DNA from: Cryptomeria japonica
Taxonomy: Eukaryota; Streptophyta; Pinopsida; Cupressales; Cupressaceae
DNA: 64,000 nucleotides
Reading direction: 5' to 3'
Assembly (NCBI RefSeq): GCF_030272615.1
Contig: NC_081411.1
Coordinates: forward strand, 837,546,136-837,610,135
In this document: in pieces, positions 22,231-34,982 of the stretch
Layout: each line of letters opens with the position of its first letter
Numbering within the stretch: the first letter of the stretch is position 1
Position numbers and translations under genes: made by a program
Notes under the pieces: generated by a model
The model's database searches: none
Told to the model about the DNA's origin: nothing
Seen by the model: only the letters and a program-made list of their open reading frames with translations

Positions 22231-23968
22231 ATGACATGCCTTCTTCTTCCAATCTTGAATTAATTGTAAACCCTACTATTGTGGAAAATATCAAGTGTCC
22301 TAGACTAGTCTTTAAGATAATCCCTAAGATAGCTAAGTTGGATGACTCCATTGGTGCATTTTCAAAAATCCCAAAGGGAGTTGCATTTGTTGAAGACCCT
22401 AGGGCATACATTCATTGTAACATTGAAGATTTAGGGTCTGAGGATATAAAGAACATGTTCATGAATGTTATCTCAGACAAACAAGATGTAGTCAAATTGA
22501 AACACAAGATTGTGAAAGATTTAGGGTTCATAGATATCCTTCACATTCTTGAATTTTTAGATGAGACTGTCCGTTATGTTCTTAGCAGAGTTCACGATGA
22601 ATTTTATGGCTAGAATCAATTTTAAAAATCAATAAGGAAGTAATTAAGTCTGTTACTGGTTTACCTTTTATCGACACTAGGCCTAAGAAGAAAAAGAAAA
22701 TTCCAAACAAAGAGGTTATGAACTTAACTAGTGCAACATTAGATAACAGATCACTTAGGGTTAGCGATATAACTAATAACAATGTCAAATATGCTAGTAT
22801 GGTTATTGGATATAAGGTGGCTCATACTAATAGGCTAAATTCTGTTTCCAGACTATGCATCCATAGTTCTTATGAGATGATAATGAATAATGCTAAAATT
22901 GATTTGTGTGAATGGTTGAAAGATAAACTGATAGAAAATTTGGATAAGATTAAAAGTGATAAGAAGGGAACTTTCAAATTTGGTAATTTACTTGTATGTC
23001 TGATGCTATATTTCACAAAAGTGATTCCCGGTATAGGCCACAAAGACTTTGCCTATGATATTTTTGTTGGAAAATAGATAAAGGAGGCAATTACCAGCAT
23101 GGGCTCTAATGGTGACAAGTAGGTAAAAGAATACTTCAAGGACTTTCAAGAAAAATGAGACAAAGGGAAAGAATCCCTCAAAGAATTGTTGACAAATATG
23201 ACAAACAAATATGCTTTGTAATTAAGAGAGATGAAGTATGGATGGAGGTAGTTAGACCTAGAATTGTTTGGATAACTGAGATGGGTTATGAAGTGGATTC
23301 ACACATCTTGGAATCTTATGCCAAGATACTCCTAGATGCTCCACCAGAATCGACTAAAAAGATCTTTGGCACTATAGAAACTATAGAGAGTGATGTTACT
23401 ATTCAAAAGCATAGGAAGAAAAGAGACAAAGTAATAAAAGATTCTTTGAAGTTTGTTGACGTTGTTAAAAAGGGATTGTTGAAACTTTATCCGATGAGTG
23501 GTGTTGTTGTAAAAGAAAGAAAATCATAACAACAACCGGTAGCACATATTTCTCCTGTGGCTACCTCATTCGATTCCGATAGTGATAAGGTTACTGAATT
23601 CAAAAGGGTGGAAAGGAAGAAAATAAAATCCTCACCAGCACCTGCTCCATCACCAAATAAACCAAGGACACTTAGAAAGAAACAACAAGCTGTGAGAGAG
23701 CCCAGTAGTTCGAAGAAGAAGAAGGTTACACAGAAGGAACATGAACAAAAGGTATTTGATACTCTTTCCTCAGCAGAGCTAATAAATGAAATAACTTAGG
23801 AAGGAAATCTTGGTAATGTTAGTAAGTTTTTTCGTTCTTTCAAAGATTCTAATAAGGATTCCATTGAGGAGAATATAATTTTGTATCTAGATATATATAA
23901 GAAGGTTCTTATTGAAGTTATAGATGTTCTTCCAAATGATTTTTATTTGAGACTTGAAGCCAAGAGAA
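22231..23968 (+). pseudogene. NA1 ORF2, N-terminal part
   Basis: Candidate starts are the ATGs at 22231 and 22236; the latter is in frame with PSSSNLELIVNP, which parallels ASSSALEIIANP in NA2. Shared blocks: YIHCNIEDLG, YVLSRVH, NRSLRVSDIT, LCEWLKDKLIENL and FKFGNLLVCLML, then a basic segment (RTLRKKQQAVREPSSSKKKK). Frameshifts near 22610 and 23140 and several stops break it. It is cut at 23968 by Chr1 within the sequence for EAKRM and resumes at 58725. See NA2 ORF2 for possible nature. Confidence 0.8.
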
Positions 23969-25476
23969 TGGTGTAGGGGCACCCCTTCAACAAGATCATT
24001 TAGGCTTAGAGGAGGAAGGATAAGACCTTAAACATGTCTTAGGATGTTTTCCTTGTGTTTTAATCATGCCTTTTGTGTTTTTAATAAAGGACCCCATCTT
24101 GTGAGCCAAACTCCTATTTGGGCATCTTGATAAGACAATTAGGAATTTTGGAAAAAAGGGGACTAAGTATGCTTAGAGTAGGTTTTTACTAGTGATTTTA
24201 GTTATTTTATGTGCTTCTAGGGTGTTTAGAGGTGCTAGTCTTGACCCAAGTCATTCAGGTGCAAGAAATGACATTTTTGACAACTTTGTCAAAAGTTGTC
24301 ATGAGCAACTTTTTGTGCAATTTTTGAATTTTTGTTGGTCTAACTCCTCCAATATCTCTAACCTCTTCTATTTGGTTGGGAGCATTTGTAGAGGGGTATA
24401 AACACCTTGAGGACACAATTCCCAAAGAGAGACTGTAAGGAGAAATATTTTATGATTGCAAGCAATAAGAAATTCTGAGTTTTTCCTGCAAACTATGAGG
24501 TTTTGGCATGAGGTACAGAGTTGTATGGATTGGGACCAATCCTTAATGTTATTATTTTGTTATTGTAGTGAGTAACCAATTATTTGGTCTTTATTTGAGG
24601 TCTTTATCCTTTGTTTTTCTCTAGTTATCTAAGTTTTGTTGTAGGTACCTAGAAAACTAGGGTTTTGCCTTCCAATGGCCATAACTTGCAACCTATTCAT
24701 CTAAAACTCATGGTAGTGGGTGGGATGCAATTTTGGCCTATGTATTCCATGATTCCAAAGGTATTTTGCAAGAGGAGCAAGGGATATGTGTGTTTGATCG
24801 GGCCATAGGTATACATCTCTATGTGGCTACCTAGCCCTTAGACTGCAATAATTACCCTAGAAGACAATTGGCGATGATTCCAAGTGTGTAACCCTGGAAT
24901 ATATAATGGGTTATGGATCCCTACATGTCCATGGGGTTGTGTTTGTAAGGTGCATCCATTTTTATATAGCTGCATCATAAACGGAGGCCTAATCAAGCCT
25001 TTAAGATAGTTGGTCATCACCAGGTTCAGACCTTTCCTTGTTAGATCTTGACCTCTCCATTTGGGGGATTGTGTAAGACCATAAAGGGTATCTGAATCTC
25101 TAATTTTTTTTCCACTATTTTGGGAAAAGTTTGGTCTTAAGGTTGCATTACCCATCTCCAAGGGCTATAAGAAAATAGGCCTAATTATAAAGGTGCCATA
25201 GGGAATTGGTTTGAATCCTTGAAACCGGTGTTTGGTCTGGTCCATGTGAGTATCATATGATCCAAAATAGATGTTGTGAAGGTTAGGAGCCTTAGCAAGA
25301 TTCATGATGCATAATGGAGCAAGTTACCCAATTTGAGTAGTATTAACCTTGGAGTGAGATGAGAAGTTGGAACTAAAATTGTAGAGCCTTGCTTTGTAGG
25401 ATCCTATTGGTGTGTTGAGGGGCCAGTGTCATACATCTTGAAGTGTTTGACAAGATACAAGGAGGGTTCTGCATCA
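23969..25476 (+). repeat. Chr1 5' LTR (1508 bp)
   Basis: It begins TGGTGTAGGGGC and ends CTGCATCA. A TATAAAC element at 24397 is also present in the 3' copy (36149). The same text reappears at 35722-36288 and 57781-58719. No coding potential; short ORFs inside are chance. Confidence 0.92.
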
Positions 25477-25478
25477 AG

Positions 25479-25490
25479 TGATATCAAAGC
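25479..25490 (+). promoter_or_regulatory. Chr1 primer-binding site
   Basis: TGATATCAAAGC matches the initiator-Met site TGGTATCAGAGC with two mismatches, directly after the LTR. Confidence 0.8.
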
Positions 25491-25529
25491 TAGTAACAGC
25501 TTTGGTAAAGAGACAATGATTTTGAGAAA

Positions 25530-27230
25530 ATGGCAGAGGGAGAAAAATAAGTCCCTCGGGGACCAATCAACAACATGGAATTGGCAAAGATTATGAGAGA
25601 GCAGGCCAATACTTACAAGTCCATGCAAAAGGAGATAGAGAGGTTAAGGGGTAGAGTAGATGGAAAGGAAGATGGAGGCACTAGTACCGGTGAAGAAGGG
25701 GATGAAGATGAGTTCCCTATGGCTAAGGAAGAGGTGATTCCTCCTAACTAGAGGCACTTCCTTAATGCCATCAAGTCCATGGAGAGAAGGACCATGGAGC
25801 AGAAGATTGATTTGCAAACTTTCATTGGGAAGATGGAACTAGATGTAGTGGTGGATTGGATAGACTCCCTATCTAGTTTCTTTGAATGTGAAGACATTCT
25901 AGAGCACCAATAGGTGAGGATTGCTAAATCCAAGTTGAAGGGAGCTGCCCTAACTTGGTGGAACTTTTTTCAAGAAGAGAGAGAAAAGAACAACAAACCC
26001 AAGATTATTTCTTGGAAAAAGATGGTTTCCTTAGTAAAGGAGGCTTATGTACCCAAGGATTATGAAGTTCAACTCCACAAGAGGAGACAAAATCTCAAGA
26101 AGAAGGAGATGGATGTGAACTCTTACACTAAGGAGTTCCAAGGGCTATGTATGAAGACTAAGACAAAGGAGGAGGAGAGTGAAAAGGTTGGGTACCTAAA
26201 TGGATTAAGGTACAACATCCAAGAAGAACTAAACCTCCTAAGCTCAGATACAGTTGGTAAATGCCATCAACTTGCCATCAAGGTGGAAGAGAAAATCAAA
26301 AGGAGATAGGATCATAACAATAAAGGAAGAGGAAGATAATAGAGGGGTGCAAGAAATTTTTTCAGAGATAAGGGAAATAGTTTTGGAAACCAAGGTGAAA
26401 CAAATCAAGAAGGCACTAAAGGAGAAAGTAGTCACAATAACAATGGAGGATACAATCAGAGGTGTAACTTCAGAGGAAGGAGACCACCATTTAGGGGAAG
26501 ATATCAAGATAGAGGTGCAATCAGATGCTATAACTACAATCAAGAAGGGCACATGGCCAATAGGTGTCCTGACAGGCCTACTAGTTCCATGGGGGAAAGG
26601 AAAAGTAACTTGATCCAAGAATCTGATTGCTAAAGTGTGGAAAGTGAAAATACATACCAGAGTGTCAATACCCCTGATAGCTATGGTTACCGTGAAAGAG
26701 GTGAAGTTTTGATGATTAGAAGAGCAGTAACTACCATGAAGATGGCTGACATAGAACCCCCACAGAGAAAGTCTTTAATCAAGACCACTTGCAAAGCGGG
26801 TGAAAAGGTATACAAGGTTCTAATAGATTCTGGATCAACTAAAAAAAATTTGTCTCTAGAAATGGTGGAGAAGCTAAAATTGAGAAGACTACCTCACCCT
26901 TACCCCTACAAGGTCTCATGGCTCACTCAAGGTCAGCAAGCTATTGTGGAAAAAAAGGCTTCAGTAGAATTCTAGATTGGAGCCTATAAGGATAGGTCGT
27001 TGTTTGACATTGCAAAGATGGATGCTTGTCATCTCCTATTTGGGAGACCATGACAATTTGATTTGAAGGCACAACATGATGGTGCTAGGAACACATATTC
27101 AATCATCAAAGATGGTAAGATGATAGAGTTGTTACCTTTGATGGAGAGTGAGGGGGAAACAAAAGAAAAGTAGGCCAAGGTGTTGATAGTAGGAGGAAAG
27201 AAATTCATGAAAAAGATAGCAAATGAAGGC
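25530..27230 (+). pseudogene. gag: Chr1 gag and protease
   Basis: Frame 3 begins MAEGEK. A Ty3 Gag capsid domain follows (LKGAALTWWNFFQEE, YVPKDYEVQL, YTKEFQGLC, YLNGLRYNIQEEL). Then come a Gly/Arg-rich stretch and a zinc knuckle around 26526-26570 whose second Cys is Tyr (CYNYNQEGHMANRC). The protease active site is in VLIDSGST near 26818-26842. Several stops at Gln and Trp positions. Gag, protease and the first part of RT share one frame, as in chromoviruses with a single polyprotein. Confidence 0.87.
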
Positions 27231-28702
27231 ATTGTTTGTTATGCTCTTATTCCTAGTCCCAAAGTGACAAAGGTGGAGAATTTTGAAGACAAGAAAGGAG
27301 ACAGATTGAGTTTGGTTGACCCTGTAGTACAATAATTACTCAACAAGTACAAAGTTATCATCTCTGATGGCATGCCAAGGACACTACCTCCTATGAGGGA
27401 TATAAATCATTGCATAGACCTTATACCTGGATCCACCCTATGTAACAAAGCAACATATAAGCTCACCCTGGATCAGAATGTTGAGATGGAAAAATAGATT
27501 GAAGAACTGTTGGAGTCCATACTGATTGGAAAAAGTTTGAGCCCATGTACAGTCCCTACAGTCTTAGCACCCAAAAAAGAAGGCACTTGGAGACTTTGCA
27601 CTGACTAAAGGGCTGTCAGTAAAATTACTTTCAGGTATAGATTTCCAATTCCTAGGATTGAGGACTTGTTAGATTGCTTGGGGGTGCTAGATATTTTACA
27701 AAAAAATGACTTGAAAAGTGGTTACCATTAGATTAGGACTAGGCTGGCAGATGAGTGGAAGACTGCATTTAAAACAAATGAGGGGTTGTATGAGTGGAAG
27801 GTCATGCCCTTTGTCTTATCTAACTCACCAAGTACCTTTATGAGGTTAATGAATGAATTTTTGAGGGATTCATAGGAAAATTTGTCATAGTCTACCTGGA
27901 TGACATTCTAATTTTTAGTCAAACCAAAGAAGAGCACCTAAAACATGTAGACTTGGTCCTCAGGAGATTGTATAAAGAGAAATCAATGATCAATTTGGAA
28001 AAGTGTTTCTTCATGTAGGAAGAGATCATCTACTTGGGATTTGTAATCTCATATGGTGAGTTGAAAATGGATCAAGAAAAGGTGAGTGCTATATTGTCTT
28101 GGCCTACACCTAGAACAATGAATGATGTTAGAATCTTTCATGGTTTAGCCACATTCTATCAGAAATTTATAAGGGGATTTAGCCATATTTGTACTCCAAT
28201 GCTTGACACCATAAAGGGAGGATAAAAGTGTAGGTTCAGTTGGGCTGAAGAGGCAGATAACCCCTTTTAAACATTGAAGAGGAAAGCTGCAGAGCAATGG
28301 GTCCTTGCCCTACCTGATTTCAACAAATTCTTCCAAGTGGAATGTGATGCTAGTCACATGGCTATTGGGGTAGTGCTTAGTCAAGAAGGAAGGCCCATTT
28401 CCTTCTTCAGTGAGAAATTAAATGAGGCAAAGAGGAGGTACTCATCCTATGACCTAGAGATGTATTCTCTAGTGCAATCCTTGAAAAAGTGGAGACACTA
28501 CTTGCTACCAAAGGAGTTCATAGTTTTCATAGACAATCAGGCCCTCAGTTTCATAAATAGCGAAGAAAAGTTGAACCATAGACACATTAAATGGGTAGAG
28601 ACCCTACAAGCCCTCACTTTCACTCTTAAGCATAAGAAACAGGTCAATAATAAGGTGGCAGATGCTTTAAGTAGAAGAGTATTAACCACAAATAAGATCT
28701 AG
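27231..28702 (+). pseudogene. pol: Chr1 reverse transcriptase and RNase H
   Basis: RT blocks: [42 protein letters not shown], and YLDD at 27893-27904, then IYLGFVIS. A shift near 27868-27870 moves the frame just before the YLDD block and fits loss of one T. RNase H has the gypsy form: VECDASHMAIGVVLSQEG, SFFSEKLNEAKRRYSSYDLE, FIDNQAL and NNKVADALSRR. A handful of stops only, so the copy is moderately old. Confidence 0.9.
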
Positions 28703-29468
28703 TTGGAGAGTGTTGGAATAGACTCCTTGAAGGCCATGTATAAGGATGATGAAGACTTTGGAGAGATTTACAAGGTATGTGCATCTTTTGATGAGATATT
28801 TCATGTTGATTTCTCTGAATGTCTAATACAATATGGACTATTGTTTAAGGGTGCACATTTGTGCATACCTAAATTCTATATGAGACTAAACATAATTAGG
28901 GAGAAGAACTATGGAGCAATGGCAGGCCATTTTGGCCTTGACAAGATACTAGACTTGGTGAAGAGACACTACTTTTGGCCCAAATTGCAAACAGATGTCA
29001 AGAGATTTGTGGAGACATGTGTGATATGCCAAAAAGAAAAGGAGAAGTCCACAAATGTAGGCTTATACCAGCCTTTACCCATTCCTTCAAGACCATGGGA
29101 AATTATAAGTATGTATTTTGTTTAAGGATTTCCTAGGACAAGAAAAGGCTATGATAATGTTTTTGTATTGGTGGATAGATTTAGTAAAATGGCACATTTC
29201 TTGCCATGTAAAACCACTTGTGATGCTTCTTATGTTGTAGACTTATTTTTCAAAGAAATTGTCTAGATACATGGTTTTCCTTTGACCATAGTCTCTAATA
29301 GGGATGTGAAATTTGCTAGACACTTTTGGGGGACTCTTTGGAGGAAGCTTGGCACAAATCTATCCTTCTCCTCAGCCTACCATCCTCAAATAGATGGCCA
29401 AACTAAAGTTATAAACAAATCATTGGGAGAAATACTAAGATTTTTGACTAGGAAATATAGAGAGAAGT
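28703..29468 (+). pseudogene. pol: Chr1 integrase, N-terminal and core part
   Basis: The HHCC zinc region is intact (GHFGLDKILDLVKRHYFWP and CVICQKEK). In the core the first Asp of the family motif W..I.MDF is Tyr (IISMYFV) and a stop follows. [16 protein letters not shown] is clear; the second Asp is Asn (VSNRDVKF), and QIDGQTKVINKSL has lost the usual Glu. All three catalytic acids are thus altered. The frame is cut at 29468 by TRG1 and resumes at 34983. Confidence 0.87.
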
Positions 29469-31203
29469 TGATGTAGAGGATGGAGGATTTATTTGCAAAC
29501 TTGTAACTTACGTGGAATTTGGACCCAAACCCCAACACTCCTATTGTGTTTCAAATGCTCAAAGTGCCTCAATAGGCTCAAAACTTGTCTTCACCTTAAT
29601 CAGGTGTTTCCTCCACCTCCACACACATTAAATAAATTCACCTAACATGTCTCTAAGGTTTTCAAACCCTCAACTCATCAACTGATACAAAAACCCAGTT
29701 TTAGCCCTTCACTAGGCCTAGTCTCCTAGTAGCCTGCTGGACTGTTTTTGGCTCTTTTCACACACATTTTCCAAAAAATTTAAAAATGTTATGACTGATT
29801 TAGATACCCAATATAAACCTCTATCAACACCCAAATTATTTCCTATGGTTGTTTTGGAACAAATCACTCAAAAAACTACTGTCCCTAGTCACCGTGAGGG
29901 CTAATTAGGTCACTTTTGTGAAGGATGTACCCTCAAAACTCACTTACAAACTTAACCCTTCCATACAGTCTCTTTTTATGGTCTCAATCTAAGTATTTTC
30001 AAGGTTTTAAGTTCTAGTTGCACTCCTAGATACCCAAACTCCAAAAACCTCACGAAATCAACCTTACAACTAGGGCTTTCTCAAAATCCCACCTCCAGTA
30101 ACTTCTGAGGCTCAACAAAAGTTCAAAAACCTTCATAATGGTGTTTCTAGACACTTAAATTCATAAAATTATGCCCTTGTTCAATCAGATTCTTTGCTGC
30201 TACACCCTAGCCTCCATTTTCACTCATTTTCAGTCAACTTTCATGCAACTTTCATGGTGTACACCTACACTCTTCACTCTGTCCTATCAATCAAAGGTTA
30301 TTAAATTATTTTACATGTTATTAGGCATCCACCCTATGATAATCATACCTTTACATTCCTAAGATGGATCCATACATGCTTGGAAACTCACAAAATTAGT
30401 GAGAAATCACTGGTTTTCCAGGGACAGTCAACAATAAAACAAAAATGATATCTTTTCAAAACTTCAAAACCTGTTAGTCATGTAAATAATATTCTGTCGA
30501 GTCCCTAAAACATAATAATATCAACCCCTTAACTTAACAATGCAAGAAAAACATGAAAACACAAGATTTTGATAGCAAATAAAGAGGTTTTTTATTGATT
30601 TTCTAGAACAGTCTGTACAAATCCATACCAGCATCATCCAACCACACTAAAATGAATTTAGAGAATTTATAAGACCTTCCCCAAACAACTCCAACCAATC
30701 TCCAACTGATTGGATTGAATAAAGTGTTTAAACAACTCCAAAACTTAATTCCTACCAAAACTGGAACTAGCCGTTGGAAGTCCAATTTTTGAATTTAAAC
30801 TTCATTTTTAATGTTTTCAATCAACTAAACCTATCAAATCAATGGGTTTTAATCATGATATAATCATTTAAAACATATTAGACCCTTATTCAACCTATCT
30901 AGACTCCTAGGCATCATTAACCCAATTACATAGCATTTTGGTCCTAGGGCCTTTATCAGGACCTTTAGGACTTTTACACATTACATATGACTTATTGCTT
31001 TCAAAAGCCATTATCGGCTCTAAAACTCTGCAATAAACTTTATTTTCTTCATAAAATCTTCTTGGTATCTTCATTGTCTTCATGGTTTTGTAGGTTGGCC
31101 TGGGTGGTCCTGCACTAACTTGCACAAAAGATAAATCCCATAAATCATCATGAAGAGGACTATTCTCCCTCATAGTCTGCTGCAAATTAACATCTTCCTT
31201 CCA
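29469..31203 (-). repeat. TRG1 3' LTR (1735 bp)
   Basis: On + it begins TGATGTAGAGG and matches the copy at 32932. A block of about 330 bp present in the other LTR (34577-34900) is absent here between TCCTGCAC and AACTTGCAC. Confidence 0.87.
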
Positions 31204-31227
31204 ACTAGTATCTTCTTGTCTTTCAAC

Positions 31228-32878
31228 CTACCTTATCATTAGTAAATGCTCCCCAAAACATATTATAGGATGCTCTTTCAAAACCCCCAAAGGTAAAGTA
31301 TTCAACTTATATTTCTGACCATCTTTATGAACTATATATGTGTTATCAAATCCATCATGTATTGTTCTTCTACTATGCTGCCAAGGTCTTCCTAATATCA
31401 AATATTCACAAGTCATAGGAACCACATCACATAATACTCTATCTTGATATGGACCAATAGAAAAATTCACATAAGCCTTCAAACTAACCTCTACATGCTG
31501 CTGTTGGGTAACCCAAGTGGCCTTGTAGGGATTAGGATGGTCAAATGGTACAATTCCTAACTTGGTTATCATATCAAGAGACACAAGATTACTATGTGAT
31601 CCTGAATCAATGATTACCTTACATATCTTTCCTTTACATAAACAAGTAGTTATGAAGATTGTTACCTTTGGTTCTTGCTGAAGTTTCTCACCTTGCCTTA
31701 CCATCAAGAAGTCACCTTCAAGGATAGGGTCTACTCTCTTTGATTCTTCTTTCTTCTCATCTTCTTGTACCATATTCACTCTTCTATCTCTACCTTGTTC
31801 AGATTCAATCCACTTAGGACATCTGAATGATTGGTGCCCAATCTCATTGCAATGAAAACACTTACCTATAAAGATTCCACTTCCTCTTCCTCCAAATCTA
31901 CCACCTCTATGGTTGTATCCTCCTCTTGGTTCTAAAAAACTTTCTTTGCCTTTCTCATTGCTGCCTTGCCCTTGATCTCTATTACCTATTCCTCTATTAG
32001 AAATGCCTCCTCTTCCACCATTACTTGATCTTTCTTGTTTTCTTTTCACCTTCTCTTCTGCTCTAATTGCCAATTGATAACATTCACCTATTGTTTTTTG
32101 GTATCCGTAGACCAATCTCATCTTGCAAATTAAATCTTAAGCCATTTATATACCTGGCTACTTTCTCATCTTCTTCCTCATATCCTCCTCTAATACTAAG
32201 CTTGTGAAATTGCTCAGTGTAAGCCATTACATCCATCTCTTTTTATTTTAGATTCTATCTCATCCTCTTCACATGAATGGTATAATCAGATGGTAGGAAG
32301 TGCTCTTTCATCAAACTTTTCATTCTTGACCATGTAGACACTTTTGTTAATCCTCTTTCCATCCTATCATTCTGAAAACTAGTCCACCATGTCAATGTTG
32401 TACCTCTCAACTTAGTCTTTGCAAATTTCACTTTCTTCTCCTCTTCCATTTCTTCAAACTCAAAACAGTTATCCAAGGCATAAAGCCATCCCAACACCTC
32501 TTCACTATCCATCTTCCCTTGATAGATAGGAAAATAAATATGACTCTTACCTCCACTACCTTGTACTACTTTCAACAATCTAACAAATCTCTTTTCTTCA
32601 GGGTCCTCCATGTCATTTGTTCCCTGCTCTTGGTTTGTTATCTCATTCACTTCTTCTTCATCATTGTCTTCTAGGTTGTCTTGCTCTTCTCTTCTTGTAT
32701 TCCTCTCAAGGTTATCTATCCTTGATTTCATAGCTTCTCTCTCCCTTCTCCATTTTCTTTCTTCTCTTGCCTTAGTCTGCTCTCTTGCTGCATCTTGTTC
32801 CCTTCTTTCCCTTCTTTCCCTTTCTAGGATTTCCTTCAATTCTTCTAGTTCTCTTGCCAACTGATTCTTACGTGCCAT
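31228..32878 (-). pseudogene. gag: TRG1 gag-protease
   Basis: Start ATG at 32878 (MARKNQLARELEEL). A long Arg/Glu coiled coil precedes a Ty3 capsid domain (YQGKMDSEEVLGWLYALD, TKLRGTTLTWWTSF, HFLPSDYTIHV). Two in-frame stops follow near 32260-32240 and a frameshift near 32110. The second frame has a Gly/Arg-rich linker, one complete CCHC knuckle (CFHCNEIGHQSFRC) and a pepsin-like protease (VIIDSGSHSNLVS, LILGRPW). The frame ends at 31228 with no RT. The capsid is clearly homologous to that of Chr1 (TWW and KEMDV blocks), making a Chr1-like element the likely helper. Confidence 0.88.
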
Positions 32879-32917
32879 AACTAACTTTAAAAAACCTTCA
32901 CTAGATCTTTTATAGAT

Positions 32918-32929
32918 GCTCTGATACCA
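32918..32929 (-). promoter_or_regulatory. TRG1 primer-binding site (initiator Met tRNA, minus strand)
   Basis: GCTCTGATACCA on + is the exact inverse of TGGTATCAGAGC and lies two bases from the LTR end. Confidence 0.92.
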
Positions 32930-32931
32930 CT

Positions 32932-34982
32932 TGATGTAGAGGATGGAGGATTTAGTTGCAAACTTGTAACTTAAGTGGAATATGGACCCAAACCCCAACA
33001 CTCCTATGGTGTTTCAAATGCTCAAAGTGCCTCAATAGGCTCAAAACTTGTCTTCACCTTAATCAGGTGTTTCCTCCACCTCCACACACATCAAATAACT
33101 TCACCTAACATATCTCTAAGGTTTTCAAACCTTCAACTCATCAACTGATACAAAAACCCAGTTTTAGCCCTTCACTAGGCCTAGTCTCCTAGTAGCTTGC
33201 CAGACTGTTTTTGGCTCTTTTCACACACATTTCCCAAAACATGGACCAATGTTATGACTGATTTAGATACCCAATATCAACCTCTATCAACACCCAAAAT
33301 ATTGTTTATGGTTGTTTTGGAACAAATCACTCAAAAAAATACTATCCCTAGTCACCCTGAGGGCTAATTAGGTCACTTTTGTGAAGGAAGTAACCTCCAA
33401 ACTCACTTCCAGACTTAACCCTTTCATACAGTCTCTTTTTATGGTCTCAATACAAGGATTTTCAATTTTTTAAGTTCTGGTTGCACTCCTAGATACCCAA
33501 ACTCCAAAAACACACTAAATCAACCTTACAACTAGGGCTTTCTCAAAATCCCACCTCCAGTCACTTCTAAGGCTCAACCAAAGTTAAAAAACCTTCACAA
33601 TGGTGTTTCTAGACACTTTAATTCATAAAATTACCCCCTTGTTCAATCAGATTCTCTGCTGCGACACCCTAGCCTCCATTTTCACTCATTTTCAGTCAAC
33701 TTTCATGCAACTTTCATGGTGTACACCTACACTCTTCACTCTGTCCTATCAATCAAAGGTTATTAAATTATTGTACATGTTATTAGGCATCCACCCTATG
33801 ATAATCAGACCTTTACATTCATAGGATGGATCCATACATGCTTGGAAACTCACAAAATTAGTGAGAAATCACTGGTTTTCTAGGGATAGTCAACAATAAA
33901 ACAAAAATGATATCTTTTCAAAACTTAAAAACATGTTAGTCATGTAAATAATACTCTATGGAGTCCCTAAAACATAATAATATCAACCCCTTCACTTAGC
34001 AATGCAAGAAAAACATGAAAACACAAGATTTTGATAGCAAATAAAGAGGTTTTTTATTGATTTTTTGGAACAGTCTATACAAATCCATACCAGCATCATC
34101 CAACCACACCAAAATGAATTTAGAGACTTTATAAGACCTTCCCCAACCAACTCCAACCAATCTCCAACTGATTGGATTGATTAAAGTGTTTAAACAACTC
34201 CAAAACTTAATTCCTACCAAAACTAGAACTAGCCGTTGGAAGTCCAATTTTTGAATTTAAACTTCATTTTTAATGTTTTCAATCAACTAATCCTATCAAA
34301 TCAATGGGTTTTAATCATGATATAATCATTTAAAACATATTAGACCCTTATTCAACCTATCTAGACTCCTAGGCATCATTAACCCAATTACATAGCATTT
34401 TGGTCCTAGGGCCTTTATCAGGACCTTTAGGACTTTTACACATTACATATGAGTTATTTCTTTCAAAAACCATTATTGGCTCTAAAACTCTCCAATCAAC
34501 TTGATTTGCTTCATAAAACCTTCCTGGTATCTTCATTGTCTTCATGGTTTTGTAGGTTGGCCTGGGTGCTCCTGCACCATACTCCCCACGAATTAAAATA
34601 CTCTTGTCCCAAGGGTGATGTTGCTGCTTCCAAACATCAGATTGCCTTTTCCTCCTTACAAACTTAGATTAAGGGATGAAACAATCCCCAAAATTCACCT
34701 TCTTTCTACTTCTCAAACCTGTAGTCACATCACACATTAGATTAGAAACAAAACATGTATTTTATTGCTCTTGTTTAGGACATTGCTGCTCATAACCAGT
34801 CTGTACATCTGCTCTTCTCTGATGCACTTGTTGTACCTACAACTTCTCTTTCACATCCACATATCTCTGCTCAACAATAGGACATTTGACTGAACCAACT
34901 TGCACAAAAGATAAATCCCATAAATCATCATGAGGAGGACTATTCTCCCTCATAGTCTACTGCAAATTAACATTTTCCTACA
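32932..34982 (-). repeat. TRG1 5' LTR (2051 bp)
   Basis: Full-length LTR copy. On the minus strand it runs from TGTAGG to CTACATCA. The extra 330-bp block at 34577-34900 has no coding signal. Confidence 0.87.

Larger units (their letters stand above)
29469..34982 (-). mobile_element. TRG1: gag-protease-only LTR element (non-autonomous)
   Basis: Direct repeats 29469-31203 and 32932-34982 flank a minus-strand gag-protease region of only about 1.7 kb. A minus-strand initiator-Met primer site adjoins the right LTR, fixing orientation. No RT, RNase H or integrase is present. It lies antisense in the Chr1 integrase. The target duplication is imperfect (GAAGT at 29464-29468 versus AAAGT at 34986-34990 after a 3-bp CGA). 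This resembles terminal-repeat-with-GAG (TR-GAG) elements. Confidence 0.88.

Noticed and set aside
26244-26618. Minus-strand 124-codon ORF in Chr1 gag
   Set aside because: It is the complement of the Gag linker and zinc-knuckle region.
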